Source: JANOAR01 sp031411235
Lineage (GTDB): Bacteria; Verrucomicrobiota; Verrucomicrobiia; Verrucomicrobiales; Verrucomicrobiaceae
DNA: 29,577 nt
NCBI GenBank assembly: GCA_031411235.1
Contig: JANOAR010000160.1
Coordinates: 1 to 29,577 of the forward strand
Direction of reading: 5' to 3'
Part shown: positions 17,185-25,748 of the stretch, one piece after another
How the letters are laid out: the number at the start of each line of letters is the position of its first letter
How positions within the stretch are numbered: position 1 is the first letter of the stretch
Position numbers and translations under genes: made by a program
Notes under the pieces: generated by a model
Told to the model about the DNA's origin: nothing
Database searches by the model: none
What the model saw: the letters and a program-made list of their open reading frames with translations, nothing else

Positions 17185-17778
17185 ATGCTCGACATCCCCG
17201 AGCGGCCCTTCGCCGCCTACATCTTCGACTGCGACGGCACCCTCGTGGACTCCATGCCACTGCATTACATCGCCTGGACTGAGAGCCTGCGCCGCCATGC
17301 CGCGCCTTTTGAATTCACTGAGGCCACCTTTTATCAGTATGCTGGCGTGCGCGAGCAGGACGTGGTGCGCATCATGAATGCCGAGCACGGCTGCGACATC
17401 GACCCCGACAGCGTGGCCGAAGTGAAGAGCGAAATCTTTCGCGAGCGCATCCCTGAGATCCAAGCCATCGGCCCCGTCGCCGACTACGCGCGTGCCCTCG
17501 CCCTCGCGGGCAAACCCATCTCCGTGGCCTCAGGCAGTGAGGAGCCGACCGTGCGCGCCTGCCTCGCCGCCACGGGTTTGCTGCCGCTGTTCGACATCAT
17601 CATCACCCCCGCCAATGTCGCCCGTGGCAAGCCCGCGCCCGACATGTTCCTCCTCGCCGCCCAGCGCATGGGCGTACGCCCCGAGGACTGCCTCGTCTTT
17701 GAGGACGGCCAGAGCGGACTCGACGCCGCGAAGGCTGCGGGGATGCAGAGCGTGTTTGTGAAATCGAGGAAGGCGTGA
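17185..17778 (+). CDS. HAD-superfamily phosphatase, beta-phosphoglucomutase-like
   Basis: A 197-residue protein. Motif I FDCDGTLVDS carries the nucleophile D15 and the acid/base D17. A helical cap follows (about 25-85). Motif II is VASGSEE, motif III is the Lys in GKPAPDMF, and motif IV is FEDGQSGLDAAKAAGM, which binds Mg2+. These are the features of subfamily IA HADs acting on small phosphorylated sugars or related metabolites; the substrate cannot be told from sequence. The start at 17185 follows a pyrimidine-rich leader (CTTCCCC) and has no Shine-Dalgarno. It is 57 bp upstream of the CbiX-like gene and on the same strand, so the two may be co-transcribed. Confidence 0.93.
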   Translation: MLDIPERPFAAYIFDCDGTLVDSMPLHYIAWTESLRRHAAPFEFTEATFYQYAGVREQDVVRIMNAEHGCDIDPDSVAEVKSEIFRERIPEIQAIGPVADYARALALAGKPISVASGSEEPTVRACLAATGLLPLFDIIITPANVARGKPAPDMFLLAAQRMGVRPEDCLVFEDGQSGLDAAKAAGMQSVFVKSRKA

Positions 17779-17835
17779 AATCGGGAGGCAGATTTTCATT
17801 CCGGTTTCCCTCCCCGCCACGTATCCCCTACCCTC

Positions 17836-19320
17836 ATGTCCCCTGCCCCGCACCCCACCGCTGCTCTTGTCATCATCGGCCACGGCTCCACGCTGAACCC
17901 CGACTCCAGCGCCCCCACTTACCACCATGCCGATGAGATCCGCCGTCGCGGACTTTTTGCCGAGGTGGCCTGCACCTTCTGGAAGGAAGAGCCTGGGATG
18001 CGCGACGTGTATGCGATGGTGCAGAGCCGGGAAATTTACCTCGTGCCGAACTTCATCAGCGAGGGCTACTTCTGCCAGCAGGTGCTGCCGCGCGAGCTAC
18101 AAGTCACCGCACCCATCACCCAGCTTGGCGACCGCACCCTCTATTACTGCGACCCCGTGGGCATCCACCCGAACATGACCCGGCTCATCCTCCAGCGAGC
18201 CGACGAGGTCGCCCCCGGCGTGCCGCGCGATCAGACCTGCCTCATCATCGTCGGCCACGGCACCTCGTTAAATGAGAACAGCACCAAGGCCATCAAAGAC
18301 CAGGTGCAGCTCATCCGCGAGGGCGGCTATGGCTTCGCGGAAGTGCTCGACGCCTACATGGAGGAGGCTCCCTTCATCGCCGATTGGGCAAAGGTCAGCC
18401 ATGTCGAGAACGTCGTTGTCGTCCCCTTCTTCATCGCCGACGGCCTGCATAGTTACCAGGACATCCCCGTCATGCTCGGCATGGAGGCCGAGGTAGGAGC
18501 CGCTGCCAGCCAGCGCGAAGTCTTCCGGCACAACCCGCATCACCTCCAGGGCCGCACTCTCTATTATAGCAGCGCCATCGGCACCGAGGCGCTTATGGCC
18601 GATGTCGTGCTCGATCAAGTCGCTGCCTTCGATCAGCGCCATAGCATCACGCCCGTCGCCTCCGCCCCAGACGAATCCCCCGCCAACCCCATTGCCGCCT
18701 GGCTCACCGAGCACCTCGCCCAGCACGATCCCCTCTACATCGGCCAAGTCGCGATCATTCCCAACGCCTCCTCCTATCGCCTCCTCCATCGCGACGACCT
18801 GACCAACTCCAGCGCCTTAACCCAGCATCGCGGCTCCATCGCCGCCCGCGACATCGCCTTCACCGACGAGCACAATGCCTTCCGCCCGCTCAAGACCGCC
18901 CCCACCCTGCGGCGCGGCTGGGAGCTGCACCTCGACACCCTCGCCGACCTCATTCTCGCCCTCGATCACCTCTACCCCGCCGCCCTCGGCATGGCCATGC
19001 ACCACCAGCGCGGCAGCCTGGAGAGCGTCCCCCTGCGCACTACATTAGCCCGACAGACCGGCATGTACCGGCGCACTAACACCATCCTCGATGACCAAGC
19101 CATGAGCATGGTCGGCAAAGTCTGCGCCACCGCCACCAAGTGCCAGCGCCGCATCCTCTGGCCCCTCACCCCCGACCAACCGCTCACCGACGCAGCCGCT
19201 GAAAAAGCCACCGTGCAGCACGCGAGCAACGAGATTCCCCTGCTCTGCTGCGAAGCCTGCACGCATATCGTGGGTGAAGCGCGAAAGATCGCGAAAGCGA
19301 ACTTTGAGGCGTCGAAGTGA
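17836..19320 (+). CDS. Two-domain CbiX-type chelatase with DR2241-like cysteine-rich C-terminus
   Basis: A 494-residue protein. CbiX proteins insert Co2+ (or Fe2+ in SirB) into sirohydrochlorin. Two tandem domains are present, each opening with a GHG motif (GHGS with H16, GHGT with H141). Between them are the usual 'VYAMVQSREIYLVPNFISEGYF'-type strand and helix elements, shown in short by LVPNFISEG and VVPFFIADG. Residues ~280-494 form an extra region ending with C430, C436, C471, C472 and C475. This arrangement matches the Deinococcus DR2241 architecture: CbiX, a stabilising domain and an Fe-S-binding domain. The Cys cluster probably holds a 4Fe-4S cluster. No other cobalamin or siroheme gene is in the window, so the metal and tetrapyrrole are unknown. 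The start is set by the first GHG strand. Confidence 0.88.
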   Translation: MSPAPHPTAALVIIGHGSTLNPDSSAPTYHHADEIRRRGLFAEVACTFWKEEPGMRDVYAMVQSREIYLVPNFISEGYFCQQVLPRELQVTAPITQLGDRTLYYCDPVGIHPNMTRLILQRADEVAPGVPRDQTCLIIVGHGTSLNENSTKAIKDQVQLIREGGYGFAEVLDAYMEEAPFIADWAKVSHVENVVVVPFFIADGLHSYQDIPVMLGMEAEVGAAASQREVFRHNPHHLQGRTLYYSSAIGTEALMADVVLDQVAAFDQRHSITPVASAPDESPANPIAAWLTEHLAQHDPLYIGQVAIIPNASSYRLLHRDDLTNSSALTQHRGSIAARDIAFTDEHNAFRPLKTAPTLRRGWELHLDTLADLILALDHLYPAALGMAMHHQRGSLESVPLRTTLARQTGMYRRTNTILDDQAMSMVGKVCATATKCQRRILWPLTPDQPLTDAAAEKATVQHASNEIPLLCCEACTHIVGEARKIAKANFEASK

Positions 19321-19419
19321 AGTGAGTTTGGTGGCTTGTGTGGATCGGCTGCTCAAAGCCTGCACATTCGCTGACAAGCCTGCGCCGCTCCTTCCGTATA
19401 GGCCATCCACAGCCTCATC

Positions 19420-20853
19420 ATGGATACTCCCTTGTTTCGTCCTTCCATGGATCGCCGAGCCTTCCTCACGGCCTCGACGATGGGTTTGTCGTCCCTGCGG
19501 TTTGCCCCAGGTGCGCAAGCCTCCACTGGGCCAGCCGTGCCAGCGGCGACTCTTGCCAAGCCAGCCAAATCCACCGTGCTCTTCTTCCTCTGTGGCGGAG
19601 CCTCGCACATCGACATGTGGGACATGAAGCCCGAGGCACCGCTGGAATACCGTGGCGAGTTCAAACCCATCCGCACCACGGGCGACGACATCCGCCTCAG
19701 CGAACACCTGCCGCTGCTGGCCAAGCAGGCCCATCATTTCGCCCTTGTGCATGGCGTCACCGACGCAGGCCGCGCCACGGGCGATCACCACGCTGGCTAC
19801 TACTACAACCTGACGGGCCACGCCCCTGATCCCACCTTTAAACAGCAAGGCAACGACCGCCGTCCCTACCGCGAGGACTGGCCCTACATGGGCAGCGTGG
19901 TCGGCATGAAGCGCCCTCGGCATCCCACCCTGCCGCAGATCATCTCGCTGCCGCACAAACCCAGCAAGCTGCCCTTCACTCGCCCTGGGCAGTTCGCCGG
20001 GCGCATCGGCATGGAGCACGATCCTTTTTACCTCACGGGCAGCTTCGATGAACCTCTCAAATTCGACGCCCCCACCATCTCCCTCTCCGGCGGTATGACA
20101 GCGGCGAGGATGAATGACCGCCACGCGCTGCTGCGGGCCTTCAACCAATCGCGGCGTGAACTCGATCACGAGGCCCAGGTGCAAGACTATCTCAAACAGC
20201 ACGAGCGCGCCTTCGACCTACTCGCCTCTAGCGATGCGGCCAGCGCCTTCGACATCGCCTCGGAGCCGGAGAAATTGCGCCAGCGCTACGGCAACTCCGT
20301 CAATGCCACCAGCCTGCTGATGGCGCGTCGCCTCGTCGAAGCAGGCGTGCCCTTCGTCACCGTCTTCTGGAAGGAAGACGAAAGCACTGCCGCCCAGTGC
20401 AAAAGCGCGGGTGGCTGGGACACTCATGGCGATAACTTCAATTGCCTGCGCCAGCACCTTTTACCGCAGTTCGACCGTGCCTTCTCCGCCTTCATGGAGG
20501 ACATGGCGGCTCGTGGTCTCCTGGATGAAACCCTCGTCCTCGTCACCAGCGAAATGGGCCGCACGCCCAAAGTCGGCGACCGTCGCTCGGGTGGCGTCGC
20601 TGGTGCAGGCCGCGACCACTGGACGGCCTGCATGAGCGTGCTGATGGCAGGCGCAGGCATACGCGGTGGTCACGTCATCGGCGAGACGGACGCCAGAGCC
20701 GAGTTGCCCAAAGACCGCCCCATCTACCCCGAAGACGTCACCAAGACCGTTTATTACGCCATGGGCATCCATGACCTCGAAGCGAAGGACACGCTGGGCC
20801 GCCCCTACAACCTGCTCGATGACGGCAAGCCGCTGCTCGATCTCTGGGGCTGA
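19420..20853 (+). CDS. DUF1501 protein with Tat signal (alkaline-phosphatase-like fold)
   Basis: A 477-residue protein. The N-terminus has a twin-arginine motif (DRRAFLTAS, R12-R13) and a hydrophobic stretch, indicating folded export by Tat. DUF1501 belongs to the sulfatase/alkaline phosphatase superfamily. Diagnostic segments are GGASHIDMWDMKPEAP, GDHHAGYYYNLTG, GWDTHGDNF, TSEMGRTPK and GRDHW; the Asp and His residues in them are likely metal ligands. Members are very numerous in Planctomycetes and Verrucomicrobia and are usually paired with DUF1549/DUF1553 cytochrome proteins. No partner is seen here. The substrate is unknown. It follows the CbiX-like gene by 99 bp on the same strand. Confidence 0.93.
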   Translation: MDTPLFRPSMDRRAFLTASTMGLSSLRFAPGAQASTGPAVPAATLAKPAKSTVLFFLCGGASHIDMWDMKPEAPLEYRGEFKPIRTTGDDIRLSEHLPLLAKQAHHFALVHGVTDAGRATGDHHAGYYYNLTGHAPDPTFKQQGNDRRPYREDWPYMGSVVGMKRPRHPTLPQIISLPHKPSKLPFTRPGQFAGRIGMEHDPFYLTGSFDEPLKFDAPTISLSGGMTAARMNDRHALLRAFNQSRRELDHEAQVQDYLKQHERAFDLLASSDAASAFDIASEPEKLRQRYGNSVNATSLLMARRLVEAGVPFVTVFWKEDESTAAQCKSAGGWDTHGDNFNCLRQHLLPQFDRAFSAFMEDMAARGLLDETLVLVTSEMGRTPKVGDRRSGGVAGAGRDHWTACMSVLMAGAGIRGGHVIGETDARAELPKDRPIYPEDVTKTVYYAMGIHDLEAKDTLGRPYNLLDDGKPLLDLWG

Positions 20854-21009
20854 AGTCGGTAAGTGGCGAGGGTTTCACAAGTGCCTCTCCCCGACGCCGA
20901 AAAAATATTTGCGAGCGGTGTCCTTCTCGTCACCACTCGTTCGTCGTTCTCGTGTATTGCCGTTTTGGCGTTCCGCAGCAACCTCCCCGCCAAATTCATA
21001 CGAGCCTCC

Positions 21010-21906
21010 ATGAGCACTACCTCCGACCGCGCCTTCGTTACCACACGTCTTTTCAAGGCCTCGCCAGCCCTGATTTTCCGAGCCTTCAGCGAGCCCGAGC
21101 GTCTCGCACGCTGGTGGGGGCCGAATGGCTTCAGTAACACCTTCCACGCGTTTGACTTCAAGCCCGGCGGCCTCTGGCACTTGGACATGCATGGGCCGGA
21201 TGGCACCACCTACCCGAACAAGAGTGTGTTCGAGGAAGTCACGCCACAGCGCATCGTGCTGCGGCATCTGGAGACGGTGCATCAGTTCACCCTGGCGATC
21301 ACCCTCGCGGAGGAACAAGGTGGCACGCGCCTGACATGGGAACAGACCTTCGACAGCGTGGAGGAGTGCGACAAGGTCAGAGCCTATGTGCCACGCTGCA
21401 ACGAAGAGAATCTCGACCGCCTGGAGTCAGAGCTTGCCAGACTGACGGCAGGAGATCGTGAACTGGTGCTGATGCGCATCGTCGATGTGCCGCGAGAGAA
21501 GCTGTATCGCTGCTGGACGGAGGCCGAGCTTTTGAAGCAATGGTTCGCTCCCCTGCCCTACACGACGCCTGTGGCACAACTCGATGTGCGCCCCGGCGGC
21601 TCAAGCCTTGTTGTCATGCGCGGCCCCGATGGCACCGACATGCCGAACCCCGGCGTGTATCTCGAAGTCGTGCCGAATGAACGACTCGTAGCCACCGACG
21701 CCTACACGAAGGCCTGGGAACCGTCAGAGAAGCCCTTCATGACGGTGGTGCTCACGTTTGAAAAACTCGGCGACAGCAGGACTCGCTACACCGCCCGCGT
21801 GATTCATTGGAGCGCTGCCGACCGTGCTATGCACGAGAAGATGGGCTTCTACCCCGGCTGGGGCCAGTGCCTTGATCAGCTTGTGGCCCTAGCGCAGACG
21901 CTTTAG
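21010..21906 (+). CDS. Tandem AHSA1/SRPBCC domain protein
   Basis: A 298-residue protein made of two AHSA1-type START-like (SRPBCC) domains, about 8-145 and 150-298. Each has the signature set: 'P...IFRAFSEPERLARWWGP' in the first and 'REKLYRCWTEAELLKQWFAP' in the second, each followed by a 'PGG...V.M.GPDGT..PN' strand (KPGGLWHLDMHGPDGT; RPGGSSLVVMRGPDGT). Single-domain AHSA1 proteins are about 150 residues, so this is an internal duplication and fusion. These domains form a hydrophobic ligand pocket; the ligand is not known. The start at 21010 (MSTTSDRAFV) is preferred over 20863, because the extra 49 residues lie outside the fold. It is the first gene of the ECF-sigma cluster; AHSA1-type proteins are common there. 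Confidence 0.9.
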   Translation: MSTTSDRAFVTTRLFKASPALIFRAFSEPERLARWWGPNGFSNTFHAFDFKPGGLWHLDMHGPDGTTYPNKSVFEEVTPQRIVLRHLETVHQFTLAITLAEEQGGTRLTWEQTFDSVEECDKVRAYVPRCNEENLDRLESELARLTAGDRELVLMRIVDVPREKLYRCWTEAELLKQWFAPLPYTTPVAQLDVRPGGSSLVVMRGPDGTDMPNPGVYLEVVPNERLVATDAYTKAWEPSEKPFMTVVLTFEKLGDSRTRYTARVIHWSAADRAMHEKMGFYPGWGQCLDQLVALAQTL

Positions 21907-21950
21907 TCGAGAAAAACCCATCATCTCAAACAAACAACCTCACTATTACC

Positions 21951-22367
21951 ATGATCCAACCCTACCTCTTCTTTTCTGGCCGCTGCGCCGAAGCCATCGC
22001 CTTCTACCAAACCACGCTCGGCGCACAGCAGGAGATGCTCATGCGCTACTCCGATAGCCCCGAGCCGCATCCTCCCGGCATGGTTCCACCGGGCTGGGAA
22101 GACAAGGTGATGCACGCCTCCTTCCGCCTCGGCGACAATGTGCTGATGGCCTCCGATGGCTGTGGCGGCAGCGACGATGACGTCGGCTTCCAGGGCTTCT
22201 CCCTATCCTACACCGTGGCTGATGAAGCCCAGGCCAATCGCGTCTTCGCAGCCCTAGCCGATGGCGGTAACATCACGATGCCCCTCATGAAGACCTTCTG
22301 GTCGGCGTGCTTTGGTATGGTTACAGATCGCTTCGGCCTCGGCTGGATGATCTCCGTTCCGCAGTGA
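21951..22367 (+). CDS. PhnB-like VOC (glyoxalase/bleomycin resistance fold) protein
   Basis: A 138-residue protein. It opens with IQPYLFFSGRCAEAIAFYQ, the usual start of PhnB-like VOC proteins, followed by HASFRLGDNVLMASDG and ending FGLGWMISVPQ. The VOC fold forms paired beta-alpha-beta-beta-beta modules with a metal or substrate site; the substrate is unknown. It is 44 bp after the AHSA1 gene, and its stop is 2 bp before the possible start of the next gene, which suggests translational coupling. Such proteins are recurrent neighbours of YCII/ECF42 clusters. Confidence 0.92.
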   Translation: MIQPYLFFSGRCAEAIAFYQTTLGAQQEMLMRYSDSPEPHPPGMVPPGWEDKVMHASFRLGDNVLMASDGCGGSDDDVGFQGFSLSYTVADEAQANRVFAALADGGNITMPLMKTFWSACFGMVTDRFGLGWMISVPQ

Positions 22368-22369
22368 TT

Positions 22370-22798
22370 ATGGGCTATGACGAACAAATGCTAAACCCCA
22401 TGAATCCACAAACCCCCACCGACGAATACCTGCTGCTCATTCGCGGCACCCACTGGAACCACGGCCTCTCCGCCGCTGAACTGCAACGCGTGATGACCGA
22501 CTTCTACGGTTGGGTCGATGGACTTTCCCAAAAGGGCGTGCATCGCGGTGCGCAGCCCCTCATGGAGGAAGGCAAGCTCGTCACTGGCAACAAAGGAGCC
22601 ACCGTTACCGATGGTGCCTTTGCGGAATCGAAGGAAGCCATCGCGGGTTACTTCCTGCTCGGCGTATCGAGCATCGAAGAGGCCGTGCAGCTCGCGCAGG
22701 CCTGCCCCATCCTCGCCTATGGCGCACAGATCGAAGTACGCCCCGTGGCCGATCTCTGCCGTCCGATGGCCGAGGTGAAAGCGATGGCCACTGCCTGA
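22370..22798 (+). CDS. YCII-family protein (DGPF-like)
   Basis: A 142-residue protein if started at 22370; starts at 22388 and 22400 are equally possible and give 136 or 132 residues. The core EYLLLIRGTHWN and the GYFLLGVSSIEEAVQLAQACP helix are typical of YCII proteins. The family's DGPF loop reads TDGAF here, with Pro replaced by Ala. YCII/DGPF proteins are small ferredoxin-like proteins with a proposed His/Asp active site; their role is not established. It is part of the ECF42-type cluster and close behind the VOC gene. No Shine-Dalgarno distinguishes the candidate starts. Confidence 0.85.
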   Translation: MGYDEQMLNPMNPQTPTDEYLLLIRGTHWNHGLSAAELQRVMTDFYGWVDGLSQKGVHRGAQPLMEEGKLVTGNKGATVTDGAFAESKEAIAGYFLLGVSSIEEAVQLAQACPILAYGAQIEVRPVADLCRPMAEVKAMATA

Positions 22799-22819
22799 AA
22801 ACCGACTCCCAAAACTGAC

Positions 22820-23191
22820 ATGAAATACCTCTGCCTTCTCTACTACGACACCGCCAAATTCGCCGCCCTCTCGCCAGCCGAGCTGGAGGCCATCGGCCCC
22901 AACTGCCAGCCGCACGACGCCGCTCTACGCGCCACCGGCAAGGTGCTCATGCAAGAGTCTCTCTCCCTCCCCGCTGAATGGAAAGTTGCCCGTCCCGAGA
23001 ACGGCAAGTCAGTGATCAGCGACGGCCCCTACATCGACACCACCCAGCGACCCGGAGCCTTCCTTATCGTCGAAGCCGCAGACATGGATGAGGCCGTGCA
23101 AGTCGCCTCCAAACATCCTGCCGCGAATTACGGCGAGCATCTCGGCTGGGCCGTCGAAGTGTGTGAGTGTGGTGAGTGCCGGGTGTCGTAG
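22820..23191 (+). CDS. YCII-family protein (DGPF domain)
   Basis: A 123-residue protein starting MKYLCLLYYD, the standard YCII N-terminus. It carries SDGPY at 67-71 (D68, G69, P70), the version of the DGPF motif nearest to consensus in this window, then FLIVEAADMDEAVQVASKHP. It lies 21 bp downstream of the other YCII gene, which it resembles only weakly. DGPF proteins are the characteristic partners of ECF42 sigma factors. Two Cys near the C-terminus (CECGEC) are unusual for the family and may bind metal or be redox-active. Confidence 0.92.
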   Translation: MKYLCLLYYDTAKFAALSPAELEAIGPNCQPHDAALRATGKVLMQESLSLPAEWKVARPENGKSVISDGPYIDTTQRPGAFLIVEAADMDEAVQVASKHPAANYGEHLGWAVEVCECGECRVS

Positions 23192-23217
23192 CCCATACCA
23201 ACCCGAAGATTTCTCCC

Positions 23218-23682
23218 ATGCTCGACACACCCCAAATCACCCAGACCACTGCCCTACACACGGCCATCATTCACCTCACCATTCCGCGTGAGGAAATCCA
23301 ACATGTCATGGGCCCCGGCTTTGGCGAAATCATGGCCGCCATCGCCGCCCAAGGCATCGCCCCCGCCGGGCCATGTTTTACCCATCACTTGAAGATGTCC
23401 CCCGACATCTTTGACTTTGAAATCAGCGTGCCTGTCACCGCACCCGTCACTGCTGTAGGCCGCATGAAGCCCAGCCAATGGCCCGCGATGAAGGTGGCAA
23501 AGACCACCTACCACGGGTCTTATGAAGGCCTCGGCGACGCCTGGGGTGAGTTCATGGATTGGATCGAAGCCAATGGGCACACCTCGGCCCCCGACCTGTG
23601 GGAATGTTATGCCGCAGGACCAGAGTCGAGCGACAATCCCGCCGACTGGCGCACGGAATTGAACCGGCCATTGATCGGTTAA
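23218..23682 (+). CDS. GyrI-like / AraC effector-binding domain protein
   Basis: A 154-residue stand-alone GyrI-like domain. Visible hallmarks are LHTAIIHLTIPREEI, the helix HVMGPGFGEIMAAIAAQG, 'PAGPCFTHH' and the central KVAKTTYHGSYEGLGDAWGEFMDWI helix, quoted here in parts: TTYHGSYEGL and AWGEFMDWI. The C-terminal LWECYAAGPESS matches the family's final strand with its conserved Glu. These domains bind small hydrophobic cations or drugs. There is no DNA-binding domain, so it would sense or sequester a ligand. The start at 23218 (MLDTPQI) is preferred over 23176. It is followed by the sigma factor after 19 bp. Confidence 0.9.
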   Translation: MLDTPQITQTTALHTAIIHLTIPREEIQHVMGPGFGEIMAAIAAQGIAPAGPCFTHHLKMSPDIFDFEISVPVTAPVTAVGRMKPSQWPAMKVAKTTYHGSYEGLGDAWGEFMDWIEANGHTSAPDLWECYAAGPESSDNPADWRTELNRPLIG

Positions 23683-23701
23683 ACTCGGTCGCGCCAACCT
23701 C

Positions 23702-24988
23702 ATGCCCCTTCCCGATCAAGAGGTTGGCACCCAAGCCGGACAGATCGCCGACAATCTGTTTCGCCATGAAGGAGCACGCCTCGTCGCGACGCTTACCAGT
23801 CATCTCGGCGTGCATCGGCTCCAGCTTGCGGAGGATGTGGTGCAGGAGGCGCTCGTCCGCGCCTTGCAGACCTGGCCTTACCGAGGCGTGCCCGACAACC
23901 CCGCCGCCTGGCTGACGCAGACCGCGAAGAACCTCGCGCTCGACCAACTGCGGCGCGAGCAACGCTGGCAGGAAAAGGAACCCAGCATTGCGCAAGAGCA
24001 CGAGCGCTGGCTCTCCTCGTCGCTCGTTGATGACACCGACCACGAAACCTTCGCCGACGACACGCTGCGGCTGATGTTCGTCTGCTTCCATCCGCAGCTC
24101 TCCACCGAGGCGCAGACCGCGCTGGCCTTGCGCACGCTCGGCGGACTCAGCCCCGCTGAAATCGCCGCTGCCTTCCTCACCAGCGAAGCCGCCATCAGCA
24201 AACGCCTCGTACGCGCCCGCCAGCGCATCCGCGAACTCGCGCTGCCCTTCGCCATGCCCGAGCCGCAGGAGTTGCCCGAGCGGCTCGACGGCGTGCTGGG
24301 CACGCTCTACCTGCTCTTCAACGAAGGCTACAAAGCCTCCGCTGGCGACCGCCTCGTGCGCGAGGAACTCTGCCACGAAGCCATCCGCCTAGCATTGGCG
24401 CTCACCCGTCACCCCGCCACACGCGAGCCGCGCACCCATGCCTTGCTCGCGCTCATGCTGCTCAATGCCGCCCGGCTGCCCGCCCGCACCGATGACGCTG
24501 GCAATCTGTTGCGCCTGCATGAGCAAAACCGTAGCGCCTGGAATCAGGCCATGATCCAACGCGGCGTGTATTACCTCTCGCTCGCAGCCACTGGCGGTGC
24601 GCTCAGCGAGTATCACTTGGAAGCTGGCATTGCCGCCTGCCACAGTACCGCTGCCAACGAAGCTTCGACCGACTGGCTGCGCATTCTTTCGCTCTACGAT
24701 CATCTCGTTGCGCTTACGCCATCGCCCATCGCCGCGCTAAATCGCGCTGTCGCCCTCGCCCGCGTTCATGGATCGCAGACAGGCATTGATGCGCTCGATG
24801 TCATCGCTCAACGCAATCCGTTAGCGACTTACCACCTCTACCACGCCGTTCGCGGCACCCTCGCCGCCGAGCTTGGCCGCCATGCCGAAGCCCTCACGCA
24901 CTTCCGCCACGCCGAGTCCCTCGCGACTCTGCCCTCCGAGCGCGAGTTCTACGCCCAGCGCATCCGCGAATGTGAAGAGCGGAGGTAG
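23702..24988 (+). CDS. ECF sigma factor, ECF42-type, with C-terminal extension (DUF6596-like)
   Basis: A 428-residue protein, much longer than a plain ECF sigma (about 180). Region 2 lies near residues 20-85 (EDVVQEALVRALQTWP, NPAAWLTQTAKNLALDQLRR). Region 4 lies near 130-185 (LRTLGGLSPAEIAAAFLTSEAAISKRLVRA, given here as key residues GGLSPAEIA and AISKRL). After it comes the ~240-residue helical extension with YLLFNEGY and LALALTRHP, ending in TPR-like helices (AALNRAVALARV). This layout, next to YCII/DGPF genes, is that of ECF42. The extension is reported to be needed for activity in this group, and no anti-sigma gene is present, fitting control by the extension or another route. The upstream AHSA1, VOC, YCII and GyrI genes are its likely targets. 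Confidence 0.92.
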   Translation: MPLPDQEVGTQAGQIADNLFRHEGARLVATLTSHLGVHRLQLAEDVVQEALVRALQTWPYRGVPDNPAAWLTQTAKNLALDQLRREQRWQEKEPSIAQEHERWLSSSLVDDTDHETFADDTLRLMFVCFHPQLSTEAQTALALRTLGGLSPAEIAAAFLTSEAAISKRLVRARQRIRELALPFAMPEPQELPERLDGVLGTLYLLFNEGYKASAGDRLVREELCHEAIRLALALTRHPATREPRTHALLALMLLNAARLPARTDDAGNLLRLHEQNRSAWNQAMIQRGVYYLSLAATGGALSEYHLEAGIAACHSTAANEASTDWLRILSLYDHLVALTPSPIAALNRAVALARVHGSQTGIDALDVIAQRNPLATYHLYHAVRGTLAAELGRHAEALTHFRHAESLATLPSEREFYAQRIRECEERR

Positions 24989-25055
24989 CGCAGGAAGGCA
25001 TTAAGGCATTTCAGAATTCATGTTTCGGATTCAACATCCCAGACTTTATTGGTCG

Positions 25056-25652
25056 ATGTCCTCAATGCCTAATCTGCCTCAAGCCACTGCTTTGATTCGT
25101 GCCCGACGCACCCTGAAACCCACTGATATGGACACCACCCGCGCCGTGGATCGCGAGGTGCTCATGACGTTGCTGGAGAACGCAACCTGGGCACCGACCC
25201 ACGGGCTTACCGAGCCTTGGCGCTTCCGCGTTTTTGCAGGCGAGGCGCGTCAGTCGCTGGCAGAGGCGTTGCAACGCGTTTACCGCGAGACAACACCAGC
25301 GCCCGAGTTCCGCGAGGATAAGTGGTTAAAGATGGGGCAGAACCCGCTGCTCGCTCCCGTGGTGGTCGTCACCTGGATGGAGCGACGCGGCGGCGATAAA
25401 ATCCCCGAGTTGGAAGAGATCGAAGCCGTGGCCTGTGCCGTGCAGAATGTGCTGCTCTCGGCGACGGCAGCAGGGCTGGGCAGTTACTGGAGCACGGCTC
25501 ACTTGTTCGATTCGACCGCCTTTAAAACATGGCTCGGCATCCGTACCGAAGACCGCTGCTTGGCCCTGCTCTATATAGGCTGGCCACGCGAGGGCTCCGC
25601 AGCGCCCAAGAGTGTGCGCAAGCCCGTCGAAGGCTGCGTGAGTTGGGCGTAA
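25056..25652 (+). CDS. Nitroreductase-family flavoprotein, YdjA-like
   Basis: A 198-residue protein from 25056 (MSSMPNLPQAT); 25065 is equally possible and 25020 less likely. Nitroreductase landmarks: IRARRTLKP near the N-terminus (FMN-phosphate contact), ATWAPTHGLTEPWRFRVF, AVACAVQNVLLSATAAGLGSYW and the C-terminal LGIRTEDRCLALLYIGWP. These proteins are homodimers that bind FMN and transfer electrons from NAD(P)H to nitro compounds, quinones or other acceptors; the natural substrate is not predictable. It lies 67 bp after the sigma factor gene. The ECF42 cluster probably ends there, but co-transcription cannot be excluded. Confidence 0.9.
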   Translation: MSSMPNLPQATALIRARRTLKPTDMDTTRAVDREVLMTLLENATWAPTHGLTEPWRFRVFAGEARQSLAEALQRVYRETTPAPEFREDKWLKMGQNPLLAPVVVVTWMERRGGDKIPELEEIEAVACAVQNVLLSATAAGLGSYWSTAHLFDSTAFKTWLGIRTEDRCLALLYIGWPREGSAAPKSVRKPVEGCVSWA

Positions 25653-25748
25653 AACCAGGAGGGGAAAAACTTCAGCGAAAGCCCGTCCCCTGCCCTGCGT
25701 ATTTAGGCACAGCTAAATATTGAATCTCTAACCCAGCCACCACCTACC

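Noticed and set aside
19045..20202. 385-codon minus-strand ORF
   Set aside because: It spans the end of the chelatase and the start of DUF1501, both of which are clear genes on the plus strand.
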